Part shown: piece by piece, positions 1-7,114 of the stretch | Numbering within the stretch: position 1 is the first letter of the stretch | Layout: each line of letters opens with the position of its first letter | Origin: Candidatus Hydrogenedentota bacterium | GTDB taxonomy: Bacteria; Hydrogenedentota; Hydrogenedentia; Hydrogenedentales; SLHB01 | NCBI GenBank assembly: GCA_029262095.1 | Contig: JAJDAB010000049.1 | Coordinates: 1-10,211, forward strand | Reading direction: 5' to 3' | DNA: 10,211 nucleotides | Translations under genes and position numbers: made by a program | The notes under the pieces: model-generated | The model's database searches: none | Told to the model about the DNA's origin: nothing | Seen by the model: only the letters and a program-made list of their open reading frames with translations

Positions 1-554
1 ATAACGTCGCAGCCCCACGACCGGTACAGCTCGGATTCGGCTTGCGATGAGAATTGTGGGCCTTCCATCACGATATACGTGCCGCCACGATGGACCTTCG
101 CATTCACATCTTCGGACGCACGCACAATTGCGTCACCAAGAGAACCACAGACCGGATGTGCCATCGAAACATGGGCGACCATCCCCGTCTCGAAAAACGT
201 TTTTGTGCGGGCAAACGTCCGGTCGATGAACTGATCGACGATGACGAATTCGCCGGGATGTAAGTCCTCGCTCAGAGAACCGACGGCGCTCAGCGAAACG
301 ATTGAATCGCATCCCGCCCGTTTTAGCGCATCGATATTCGCGCGAAAGTTCAGTTCGCTCGGCGGAATCTTGTGGCCGCGTCCATGCCTGGGCAGAAACA
401 CAATCGTTTCGCCGTCCACTTCGCCATACAAGAGCTCATCCGACGGTGCGCCAAAAGGCGAATCCGCCCGTACCCAACGCGTATTCGTCAAACCGTCCAT
501 ATCGTATAGCCCGCTGCCGCCAATCACACCGAAAAGGGGTTTCGAAGTACCCAC
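1..554 (-). CDS. mtnP: 5'-methylthioadenosine phosphorylase, N-terminal part (runs off left edge)
   Basis: Expected to split 5'-methylthioadenosine with phosphate into adenine and 5-methylthioribose-1-phosphate in the cytoplasm, the entry step of methionine salvage. On the reverse strand an open frame reads from position 554 to the window edge, giving 184 residues and no stop. The family hallmarks appear in order: the N-terminal phosphate loop GVIGGSGLYD (residues 9-18), LPRHGRGHKIPPSELNFRAN (54-73), the strand-loop SAVGSLSEDLHPGEFVIVDQ (89-108), and MEGPQFSSQAES (163-174), which contacts the nucleoside. Family members are about 260-300 residues, so roughly a third is missing. The GTG start at 554 is chosen because GGAG (563-566) lies 8 bases upstream and the phosphate loop follows at the usual distance. 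It is divergent from the oxidoreductase at 657. The specificity region beyond the edge is unseen, so a related purine nucleoside phosphorylase (inosine/guanosine) remains possible. Confidence 0.88.
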   Translation of the reverse strand, partial: MGTSKPLFGVIGGSGLYDMDGLTNTRWVRADSPFGAPSDELLYGEVDGETIVFLPRHGRGHKIPPSELNFRANIDALKRAGCDSIVSLSAVGSLSEDLHPGEFVIVDQFIDRTFARTKTFFETGMVAHVSMAHPVCGSLGDAIVRASEDVNAKVHRGGTYIVMEGPQFSSQAESELYRSWGCDV

Positions 555-607
555 GAAGTTTTCTCCAAGTTAGTATTGCGTCAATATCGGGCAACATCTA
601 CCGCCGA

Positions 608-615
608 AGTATACT
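608..615. promoter_or_regulatory. Possible -10 element, self-complementary AGTATACT
   Basis: The octamer AGTATACT is a perfect palindrome between two divergent genes, so TATACT (5 of 6 matches to the sigma-70 -10 consensus) is present on both strands. A start around 622 would give the gene at 657 a leader of about 35 bases. No convincing -35 hexamer lies 16-18 bases away on either strand. This is a weak candidate only. Confidence 0.2.
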
Positions 616-656
616 CCAAAGTGAGCATCGTCACATCACGGAAGAGGCAAACTGAC

Positions 657-1913
657 ATGAACGACTTCGTTTCCCGTAGAACATTTATTGGCGCCGCAGC
701 GGCGGCGACTGTCGCTGGTTCGGCGGCAATGAATAGCGTCGCGCAACCGCATCGGCCCATTCGCGTTGGTGTAGCAGGTACAGGTTTGCGTGGACGCGAA
801 TTACTTCGACACCTCATTTCGATCGAAAATGTGGAGGTTGCCGCTATCAGCGATGTCTACACGCCGCACCTCGAAGACGCGAGGCGTATTGTGGGATCGA
901 AGACGCAATCCTACGCCACGTTTGAGGCGATGCTTGATGGGTCATCATTGGATGCCGTAGTGATTGCGACGCCTTTGTTCCAGCACTGCCCAATGAGTAT
1001 CGCTGCACTGGAACGGGATATCGCCGTCTATTGCGAAACGGCGATGTGCCACTCCATCGACGAAGCCCGCGATCTGGCGGCACGTGTCGATCAGCAGAAC
1101 GCGATTTTTCAGCTCGGCTTACAGCGAAGAGCCAATGCGGTCTACGAACAAGCCGAAGCGATGGTCCGCACGGGCATGCTCGGCACCATCACCGCGATCA
1201 AGTGCCAGTGGCATCTCAACAACAACGGGAAACGCCCACTGCCCGTTTCGCCGCAAAATCCGGATCACGATGACCTGGAACGACAACTCAACTGGCAACA
1301 CTATTGGAAAACGTCGCAGGGCCTTATGGCGGAATACGGCAGCCATCAATTGGATGTGGTCAACCGGCTCCTCGGCGTTGCACCGACCCGCGTAATCGGC
1401 ATGGGCGGCGTCGATTATTGGCGCGATGGCCGTGAGACGTACGACAACGTTTTCTGCACATACGAATATGCCGTGCCGGACGCAGGTGAAGACAAAGCGC
1501 AAACCGTTCGCGCGACATTTTCCGCTGTCCAGTCCAATGCACACGAAGGCGTCTCGGAGTTGGTCATGGGCACGAAAGGAACGCTTCTGCTCTCTCCAAA
1601 GATGGGCCTGTTCTACCGAGAGCAACCACAAGATCCGGATGCGGCACGAATCGATGGACGTAGCGGCGCGACTCTCCACGAACCCGGTAGCCCCTGGGCG
1701 CACCGGGGCAAATCCATGCAAATCACGAGCAATGCAAGCGACACGCGCGCCTCATTGGTTGCATTTGTTGATGCTGTGCGAAACGGAGAACGCAAGACGA
1801 TCTGCGATGCAAGGATGGGTCTCGAAAACACAGCGACGGTACTAATCGCGAACGAAGCGATTCAAAGTGGACTACCCGTTACTTTCCCAGAAAATTGTCG
1901 CCGAGTGATTTGA
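657..1913 (+). CDS. Tat-exported Gfo/Idh/MocA family oxidoreductase A
   Basis: A 418-residue member of the NAD(P)-dependent Gfo/Idh/MocA superfamily, which usually oxidises or reduces sugars, inositols and related polyols. Residues 1-30 form a twin-arginine leader (SRRTF at 6-10, then an Ala-rich stretch ending near SVAQ), so export in folded form is expected. The Rossmann domain follows: VGVAGTGLRGREL (37-49) is the dinucleotide loop, and VVIATP (101-106) ends the fourth strand. The position of the family's EKP motif reads CETAM (126-130), so the lysine is replaced by Thr. The C-terminal sheet domain has the YGSHQLDVVNRLLG segment (227-240), where His230 occupies the usual catalytic histidine place. 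The start at 657 is preferred over an in-frame ATG at 576 because GAGG (644-647) sits 9 bases upstream and the Tat leader begins there. It is convergent with the FAD oxidoreductase. Substrate is unknown. Some relatives act as NAD-dependent glycosidases (GH109), but I see no specific evidence for that. Confidence 0.85.
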   Translation: MNDFVSRRTFIGAAAAATVAGSAAMNSVAQPHRPIRVGVAGTGLRGRELLRHLISIENVEVAAISDVYTPHLEDARRIVGSKTQSYATFEAMLDGSSLDAVVIATPLFQHCPMSIAALERDIAVYCETAMCHSIDEARDLAARVDQQNAIFQLGLQRRANAVYEQAEAMVRTGMLGTITAIKCQWHLNNNGKRPLPVSPQNPDHDDLERQLNWQHYWKTSQGLMAEYGSHQLDVVNRLLGVAPTRVIGMGGVDYWRDGRETYDNVFCTYEYAVPDAGEDKAQTVRATFSAVQSNAHEGVSELVMGTKGTLLLSPKMGLFYREQPQDPDAARIDGRSGATLHEPGSPWAHRGKSMQITSNASDTRASLVAFVDAVRNGERKTICDARMGLENTATVLIANEAIQSGLPVTFPENCRRVI

Positions 1914-1940
1914 GTGCGCGCGTTCCAACTTCGTGATTAT

Positions 1941-1968
1941 GCATTCCCACGCGAAGCATGGGAACGAG
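1941..1968. repeat. Dispersed-type palindrome TTCCCA...TGGGAA between convergent genes
   Basis: TTCCCA (1944-1949) pairs with TGGGAA (1959-1964). After a C/A mismatch, GC (1951-1952) pairs with GC (1956-1957) around a GAA triloop. The flanking context GCATTCCCA...TGGGAACGAG resembles palindromic repeats I know to recur between genes in many environmental bacterial genomes. A second small inverted repeat follows, ACGAG (1973-1977) with CTCGT (1985-1989). It lies between two converging genes and could serve as a two-way transcription end, but no T-run follows the first stem. Confidence 0.6.
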
Positions 1969-2028
1969 AGATACGAGTGTTTTGCTCGTCAAATTCCCGG
2001 GCGTTAGACTTAGGATTCCCTGAATACG

Positions 2029-2053
2029 TTCTCTCTGTGTGCTCTGTGGCTAA
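2029..2053. repeat. CTCTGTG-type low-complexity tract
   Basis: The tract reads as degenerate CTCTGTG units (CTCTCTGTGTGCTCTGTGG at 2031-2049) just outside the stop codon of the FAD oxidoreductase. Tracts of this kind (cacagagcacacagag on the other strand) are common, from general knowledge, in intergenic DNA of planctomycete-like and other environmental bacteria, and often give rise to spurious short ORFs rich in His-Arg-Glu. I see no coding potential in it here. Confidence 0.4.
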
Positions 2054-2059
2054 GAGCGG

Positions 2060-4039
2060 CTACGCGTAACACCGGACCTCATAAATTCGCGCTTCCTTGC
2101 TACCATTCGTAGCTGCAACCCGAATTCGAATCGCATCCGTCTCAACCGAATCGAACCGGTGCCGCCGCAACCGCAGGTAATTTCCCTGAACTTCCGTTAT
2201 CGGCGCGAACGAATTATCTGCCAATCGATACTCAATCGAGTAGTCTTTCACCGTTTCCGGTTGCGGCCCCGCGACCATTTTCTTCTTTCGATTCGTTTGT
2301 TCCGACAACGTCAACTCACGATGAAATCCGGAATCGAACGTGAGCTGAATCTCAGATAACGTTTGCGCTTCTTTCCACGACAGTTGAATCCACGCGCCGT
2401 CACTGGCCATCGGTCCGCCCCAACGATTTGCCCATTCGCCCGGTACATCACGCACATAGCCGGTCGTGATGTGCGACGCCTTACTCGTCTCCGCCTCGCC
2501 CGACGCCGTCACCGATGCGCGCAGTGCCAAGTCCTTCGAGTCTTCATTGCACACGTTGCGAATCGTTTGGTCGTTTTGCAGCAATCGCTGCTGATACGCC
2601 CAGAGTGCTTTCTTGTCGTCATACAATTGTTGCGGGTCAATGCCATGCTTCGCGCAAGCCGCCGCCGCCGTCCCCATGGCCTGCCCCGCCACCGCACACG
2701 TCGCCATCACGCGTGTCGATCCGAACGCCACGTGCGACACACTGATATTTCGGCCCGCCATAAATAAATTCGGAACGTTCTGGGAGTAAAACGAACGCAA
2801 CGGCATATTGTACGTATCCGCCATCTTGATGGATACGAACGGCGGAATCTCTGGATTATCAAAACCTTCCGGTGGATGATTATCGAACGGCCACCCGCCA
2901 ATCGCCGCCGCATCATCGAATTCCGGATTCAGGTTCATGAGATCCTGTTGCGTCAGAATATGCGGGCCATCCATACGCCGGCTCGCGCGTTTGCCCGGAA
3001 TCATCCCGACCCAGTCCATCGCCCAATTCGCACTCTCCGGGTGGTTGCCCGAGTTCTTGATGTAGTCCCATTCCCCCATGATGATCGACAGCAGTTCAAA
3101 TCGAATACGCTCGTTGTCCAGTACCGCGTCATGTTGCCCACCCCACTCAATCCACCAATACCCATACTCCCAGGAACCGATGCCCCGGTGCTTCAAGTGG
3201 CGCTCTTCAATCTTGCGCGCCCAGGACGGCGCGGTGAACGGCATTTCCCGATCGTGTTCCTTCGACGTGAACAAGATGCTGCTGCCCAACGTACCCAGAC
3301 CACTCGTCTCCGGGGCAAGCGGTTCGTTGAAGTCAGCCCGGCTTTCATGGCCCATACGAATCGTCGCGCCGGATTCGATCCCCAAACGGCAATCACCCGT
3401 GCAATCCGCAAACTGCTTCGCCTTGATCCGGTAGATGTGTTCGGTCTTATCGCAGCGCACCAATACTTCTTTGATGCGCCCGTCCACCATCTCCGCGGCA
3501 TACAACGCGCTATCCAACAAGAGCTGAATGTTCGATTCCGAAACGACTTTGTCGTACAGGATGAAATCGAACATCTCCCAGTTCGACATCGGATTTTGAA
3601 CCGCATTCTCCAACCGAATTTCTTCGATGAGTCCGCCTTCGCGCCAACCAGGCCGACCTCCATGATGATCCGCGCCAACGATGTGCATGCGCACTTCGCT
3701 GCTCGCATTGCCACCCAGCCGCGATCGGTCCTGCACGAGAATGGTCGATGCGCCCTCTCGCGCCGCGGCAATGGCTGCACACACACCCGCCAGGCCGCCA
3801 CCCGCAACCAAGAAATCGCATTCCAGTTCGACGACTCGCATGTTGGGTTCCGACGCGATTCGGTTCGCCACCGACGATTCCGGGGACAACGCGTCCATCT
3901 TCGCGCGAATGTCATCCGCATCTTGTTCCGGAAACGGTTCGGCAGGCATATCGTCCGCGTGAACGACCATCGAATACCCTATAGTCGACGCCGCAGCGCC
4001 CATACCCGTTAAGAAATTTCGCCGTGATACCTGATCCAT
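2060..4039 (-). CDS. Tat-exported FAD-dependent oxidoreductase with C-terminal discoidin-like domain
   Basis: A 659-residue flavoprotein of the FAD_oxidored type. Residues 1-28 are a twin-arginine leader (SRRNFLTG at 5-12). The FAD-binding Rossmann loop is FLVAGGGLAGVCAA (76-89), followed by RLGGNASSE (107-115), a family signature near the flavin. The closing FAD-contact region is NLFMAGRNISVSHVAFGSTR (424-443), then MATCAVAGQAMGTAAA. From about residue 505 to the end there is a beta-rich segment (WANRWGG, AWIQLSW, LSEIQLTFDSGF, DYSIEYR, DAIRIRVAATNG, IYEVRCYA) with the look of an F5/8-type galactose-binding (discoidin-like) domain, suggesting attachment to a sugar or polymer. The start at 4039 is chosen over a GTG at 4054 because GGAGG (4052-4048) lies 8 bases before it and would be inside the longer form. 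Substrate is unknown. It is transcribed away from the beta-helix gene and towards oxidoreductase A. Confidence 0.85.
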   Translation of the reverse strand: MDQVSRRNFLTGMGAAASTIGYSMVVHADDMPAEPFPEQDADDIRAKMDALSPESSVANRIASEPNMRVVELECDFLVAGGGLAGVCAAIAAAREGASTILVQDRSRLGGNASSEVRMHIVGADHHGGRPGWREGGLIEEIRLENAVQNPMSNWEMFDFILYDKVVSESNIQLLLDSALYAAEMVDGRIKEVLVRCDKTEHIYRIKAKQFADCTGDCRLGIESGATIRMGHESRADFNEPLAPETSGLGTLGSSILFTSKEHDREMPFTAPSWARKIEERHLKHRGIGSWEYGYWWIEWGGQHDAVLDNERIRFELLSIIMGEWDYIKNSGNHPESANWAMDWVGMIPGKRASRRMDGPHILTQQDLMNLNPEFDDAAAIGGWPFDNHPPEGFDNPEIPPFVSIKMADTYNMPLRSFYSQNVPNLFMAGRNISVSHVAFGSTRVMATCAVAGQAMGTAAAACAKHGIDPQQLYDDKKALWAYQQRLLQNDQTIRNVCNEDSKDLALRASVTASGEAETSKASHITTGYVRDVPGEWANRWGGPMASDGAWIQLSWKEAQTLSEIQLTFDSGFHRELTLSEQTNRKKKMVAGPQPETVKDYSIEYRLADNSFAPITEVQGNYLRLRRHRFDSVETDAIRIRVAATNGSKEARIYEVRCYA

Positions 4040-4115
4040 ACGCACCACCTCCACTTCGAATCGCTCAATGATAGCAAATCAGGAATGCGATCATGGTGCG
4101 GGCAATGGTATCGTG

Positions 4116-4142
4116 CAGGTTTGGTCTTATGACTCAAACCTG
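4116..4142 (+). promoter_or_regulatory. Strong hairpin just upstream of the beta-helix gene's ribosome binding site
   Basis: CAGGTTTG (4116-4123) pairs perfectly with CAAACCTG (4135-4142). Inside it, GTC (4124-4126) pairs with GAC (4131-4133), leaving one bulged T (4134) and a TTAT loop. That makes 11 base pairs, ending one base before the AGGAG Shine-Dalgarno (4144-4148) of the gene at 4154. It cannot be a terminator of a neighbour, since the gene on its left is divergent and starts at 4039. It may be a leader-RNA stem affecting translation or stability, or a DNA operator. No T-run follows. The structure is plainly visible; its role is inferred. Confidence 0.5.
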
Positions 4143-4153
4143 TAGGAGCAATC

Positions 4154-5560
4154 ATGCGAACTGTGCGGGACTTCGGCGCAACTGGAGACGGCGTTGTCGA
4201 CGATACGGAAGCCATTCGTCATGCCATCGGCCAAAGCGCCAATGAGCTGGTGTTTCCGCCCGGTGACTATCGAATCACGGAATCGATTGACGTCCCACTG
4301 CAGGAGCATGGCCGCGCGGGGATAACGGGTTCGCATAGCACGGCAAAAATAGTTATGGCCGGTTCCGGCCCCGCGTTTCGTATCATCGGCTCGCACGAGG
4401 GTACGGCCGACCCGGGTAGCTTCGATGAATCGGTTTGGCGGAAAGAACGGTTTACCCTTGTTTCCGGCATCGAGATCGAAGGCGCCCATCCCGAAGCCGA
4501 TGGGATTGAAGTCAACGGCGCAATGCAGACCACCTTCGAGGCGGTGCTCCTGCGCAATCTGCGGCACGGAATTCACTTGGTCAATCGTGCACGCAACGTC
4601 ACCGTGAATCATTGCCACATCTATGACAACTCCGGTGTTGGCATTTATCTCGACCACGTCAACCTGCATCAAATGATCATCAGCGCGTCGCATATTAGTT
4701 ATTGCAAACGATCCGGGGTAAAAATTTTCAACGGCCAAGTCAGGAACTTCCAAGTCACGGGCAACGACATCGAATACAACTATGATCAGGAAGCGGGCGA
4801 AGATGCCTCGCCCTCCGCTGAAATTTGGATCGAGACTACGGGCGAAAACGCGACCATTCGTGAAGGCACTATCTGTGGTAACACAATTCAGTCGCGTTAC
4901 AGCCCGGGTGGTGCCAACATCTACTTCAAAGGCGGCCTACCGGGTGACAACACCAAAGCCGGCATGTTCGCTATCACCGGCAATTTGATCGGCAGTCAAG
5001 AAACAAACGTTCGCCTCGAATCATGCCAATCGATTACGTTGACCGGGAACATGATCTATAGCGGGCATAAACGAAATCTGCACATCAAAGACTCGCGCGG
5101 TATCATCGCGTCCGCCAATAACTTCGACCACAATCCCGGCTATCTACCCAAAGAACTTGCCACCGGCATCCGCATCGAAAACAGTACCGACTGCATTCTC
5201 TCCGCCTGTACGGTGCGCGATGCGTATGCAGGCGATCACACTGTGGAAACACCGGCTAGACTTGAACGGGAGGGCCTCATCGAAATCCGGGATTGCGAGC
5301 GCACCGCGGTGAACGGGTGTCAAATTCTCGATGCGGCCCAAGACGGCATTTACGTTGCAGGAGGCCGGGCGGTTACACTGGCCGGCAACACGATTCTCGA
5401 TTCGCGCCAGCAACCTATGATGCGCCATGCCATCGCGTGGCACGGGGCTGGTTCCGCGAACGTTGTGCAAAGCAACACGACGAATGCGGGCACTGCGGGT
5501 GCAATGGCGTTGGCAAACGAAGCGGGCGTGACGCAAGGCAACAACATACTTGCGCAATAA
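4154..5560 (+). CDS. Right-handed parallel beta-helix protein (pectate-lyase-like)
   Basis: A 468-residue protein. The N-terminus VRDFGATGDGVVDDTEAIRHAI (4-25) is the classic opening of the pectate lyase 3 / tailspike-type beta-helix family, and FPPGDYRI (34-41) follows as expected. The rest is built of short coils with recurring Asn/Gly turns: HCHIYDNSGVGIYLDHV (153-169), ISYCKRSGVKIFNG (181-194), VTGNDIEYN (201-209), ITGNLIGSQETNVRLESC (274-291), LTGNMIYSGHKRNLHI (296-311), LAGNTILDSRQQ (409-420). Such folds bind or cleave polysaccharides, but I cannot point to catalytic residues. No signal peptide is visible, and none can be gained upstream: the ATG at 4154 has AGGAG (4144-4148) 5 bases ahead. 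It is followed 33 bases later by oxidoreductase B on the same strand, so the two probably share a transcript. Activity as lyase, hydrolase, epimerase or binding protein cannot be settled here. Confidence 0.82.
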   Translation: MRTVRDFGATGDGVVDDTEAIRHAIGQSANELVFPPGDYRITESIDVPLQEHGRAGITGSHSTAKIVMAGSGPAFRIIGSHEGTADPGSFDESVWRKERFTLVSGIEIEGAHPEADGIEVNGAMQTTFEAVLLRNLRHGIHLVNRARNVTVNHCHIYDNSGVGIYLDHVNLHQMIISASHISYCKRSGVKIFNGQVRNFQVTGNDIEYNYDQEAGEDASPSAEIWIETTGENATIREGTICGNTIQSRYSPGGANIYFKGGLPGDNTKAGMFAITGNLIGSQETNVRLESCQSITLTGNMIYSGHKRNLHIKDSRGIIASANNFDHNPGYLPKELATGIRIENSTDCILSACTVRDAYAGDHTVETPARLEREGLIEIRDCERTAVNGCQILDAAQDGIYVAGGRAVTLAGNTILDSRQQPMMRHAIAWHGAGSANVVQSNTTNAGTAGAMALANEAGVTQGNNILAQ

Positions 5561-5593
5561 CGGGTCAACTCAGTGGGAGCAACGAACGTCGAA

Positions 5594-6922
5594 ATGAAAA
5601 AAATCACACGTAGGAACTTCTTGAAAAGGACAGCCGCCGTTGGCGCAACACCGCTCATTGTCCCGCGCCTCAGTTTGGCCGCGCCCGCATCATCGAAACT
5701 GCAACACGCCGCGATTGGCGTCGGCGGTCAAGGCGCATCGGACCTCGGTCAAATTGTCAGCAGTGGCAAGGTCGAGGTCGTCGCGCTGTGCGACATCGAC
5801 GAGAACACGTTGAAGGAAGCGGCCAAGACGCATCCTAATGCGAAGCTATACCGCGATTGGCGAGAGATGCTGGAGACCGAAGAACAAAATATCGACTCGG
5901 TCAATGTGTCAACGCCCGACCATACACACGCCCCCGCATCCATGACGGCGATCCGGAAGAAGATGCACGTCTTTTGCGAAAAACCATTGACTCACGAAGT
6001 ATACGAAGCGCGCCAATTGGCTAGAGCTGCACGCAAACGCGGCGTCGCCACGCAAATGGGCATTCAAATTCACTCACACGATTTTTACCGCACCGCAGTA
6101 CATTGGCTGCAAGAAGGTGCCATCGGTAAGGTGAAAGAATGGCATTCATGGAGCGCTGCCGTCTACACGACCGAGGACAAGAAACGTCCTGAGGGTGCGG
6201 ACCCAATACCGCCGAATGTCGACTGGGATCTGTGGCTCGGTGTTGCACCGGAACGGGCGTTCAAGAAGGAAATTTATCACCCCTTTAACTGGCGTGCGTG
6301 GCGCGACTTTGGCGGCGGCGCTACCGGCGATTTTGGTTGTCACATTTTCGATCCGGTGTTCACGGCACTCGGCATCGGCGATCCGATCTCGATTACGTGC
6401 CAAGCAGAAAGCACGAGCGACGAAGTTTGGCCGGGCTGGATCATTGCTCACTACGAGTTCCCAGGGACGCCGCTCACCGCGCACAAAACGATTCGTGCGA
6501 CATGGAATGACGGCGGCAAACAACCTCCCAAGAGCCTGTCCCCCCACCTACCCTACGACTACGATTTGCCGGCCAGCGGATCGATGCTCATCGGCGAAGC
6601 GGGTACATTGATTATCCCGCATGTCGGAGCGCCCCAACTGCATCCGCTAAAAGACTTCGAGAACTATCCCGCGCCGGAACTTGAACCACTGAACCATTAC
6701 CACGATTTCGTCGAGGCCGCCATGGGCAACGGCGTCGCAGGTGCGAACTTCGATTTTTCTGGCCCCATGGCCGAAGCCGTCTTGCTCGCGAACGTCGCCA
6801 ACCGGTTTCCCGGCGAAACGCTCGAATGGAACGCAAAACGATTGAAATTCACGAACAATGACAAAGCGAACAAGTTCCTGCGCCGTGAATACCGAGAAGG
6901 TTGGGAAGTGAAGGGATTATAG
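5594..6922 (+). CDS. Tat-exported Gfo/Idh/MocA family oxidoreductase B
   Basis: A 442-residue Gfo/Idh/MocA protein. The leader MKKITRRNFLKRTAAVGATP (1-20) is a textbook twin-arginine signal, running to about LSLAAPA (27-32). The dinucleotide loop is IGVGGQGASD (41-50), and STPDHTHA (106-113) follows the fourth strand. The EKP motif is intact at 129-131 (CEKPLTH), with Lys130 expected to contact cofactor and substrate. In the C-terminal domain WDLWLGVAP (211-219) and WRDFGGGATGDFGCHIFDP (236-254) carry Asp246 and His250, the usual active-site pair. This form is typical of planctomycete-like secreted sugar dehydrogenase paralogues. The ATG at 5594 is chosen over a GTG at 5573 because the Tat leader starts there, although its GGGAG (5575-5579) is a long 14 bases away. 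It lies 33 bases after the beta-helix gene, so it is likely co-transcribed. The substrate is unknown, but the pairing points to a carbohydrate. Confidence 0.88.
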   Translation: MKKITRRNFLKRTAAVGATPLIVPRLSLAAPASSKLQHAAIGVGGQGASDLGQIVSSGKVEVVALCDIDENTLKEAAKTHPNAKLYRDWREMLETEEQNIDSVNVSTPDHTHAPASMTAIRKKMHVFCEKPLTHEVYEARQLARAARKRGVATQMGIQIHSHDFYRTAVHWLQEGAIGKVKEWHSWSAAVYTTEDKKRPEGADPIPPNVDWDLWLGVAPERAFKKEIYHPFNWRAWRDFGGGATGDFGCHIFDPVFTALGIGDPISITCQAESTSDEVWPGWIIAHYEFPGTPLTAHKTIRATWNDGGKQPPKSLSPHLPYDYDLPASGSMLIGEAGTLIIPHVGAPQLHPLKDFENYPAPELEPLNHYHDFVEAAMGNGVAGANFDFSGPMAEAVLLANVANRFPGETLEWNAKRLKFTNNDKANKFLRREYREGWEVKGL

Positions 6923-6925
6923 AAG

Positions 6926-7069
6926 TTTGGAGTGCGGTGGCTTGCCACCGCTTTCAGTTGTAAGGCTTGCCTTGCGTGCCCGTGAATAGATTTCGCACGG
7001 CAAGAATGTACCGAAACGCGAAGCAAGCTTCGCCTGGAACAAAGCGCAGGCAAGCCTGCGCACTCCAAA
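6926..7069. repeat. 144-bp symmetrical palindromic element with CTTG/CAAG-loop hairpins
   Basis: The ends are an 11-bp perfect inverted repeat, TTTGGAGTGCG (6926-6936) and CGCACTCCAAA (7059-7069). Within lie four hairpins: GCGGTGG/CCACCGC (6934-6951), AAGG/CCTT (6962-6973), GCGAAG/CTTCGC (7018-7033) and GCGCAGG/CCTGCGC (7044-7061). The first two have CTTG loops and the last two CAAG, its complement. A central stem joins CTTGC (6971-6975) with GCAAG (7000-7004) and GTGC with GCAC. The element therefore folds on either strand as a near-mirror image. It fills most of the gap between oxidoreductase B and the amine oxidase, holds no gene, and could also end transcription of the upstream gene. AGT appears next to both TTGG/CCAA ends (6924-6926 and 7069-7071), a possible but very weak target duplication. 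It is probably a dispersed non-autonomous element, from recollection of similar GGAGTGCGG...CTTGCC repeats in planctomycete-like genomes. Confidence 0.75.
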
Positions 7070-7114
7070 GTATTCGAGCTTTGAAATGAGACAAACCATT
7101 GGAAGGACAATCCG

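Noticed and set aside
1..263. Short plus-strand frames at the left edge
   Set aside because: They are antisense to the methylthioadenosine phosphorylase frame, which carries strong family motifs.
576..656. An earlier ATG for oxidoreductase A
   Set aside because: The extra 27 residues precede a complete Tat leader, lack a ribosome binding site, and would place the twin arginines too far from the N-terminus.
657..1913. Calling oxidoreductase A a GH109 glycosidase because it is a Tat-exported Gfo/Idh/MocA protein lacking the EKP lysine
   Set aside because: Known GH109 members show a different sequence around that site, as far as I recall, and no other GH109-specific segment was recognisable.
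2876..4012. A 378-codon open frame on the plus strand, opposite the FAD oxidoreductase
   Set aside because: It is wholly antisense to a gene with clear domains. Its translation is Arg/His/Pro-rich and matches no family I know. Open antisense frames of this kind follow from codon bias.
5573..5593. A GTG start for oxidoreductase B
   Set aside because: No Shine-Dalgarno precedes it, and its only nearby purine-rich site lies inside the extension. ATG 5594 begins a typical Tat leader, though its spacing is long.
6926..7069. CRISPR array or integron attachment site
   Set aside because: There are no evenly spaced direct repeats or spacers. The symmetry is inverted, and no integrase or cas gene is near.
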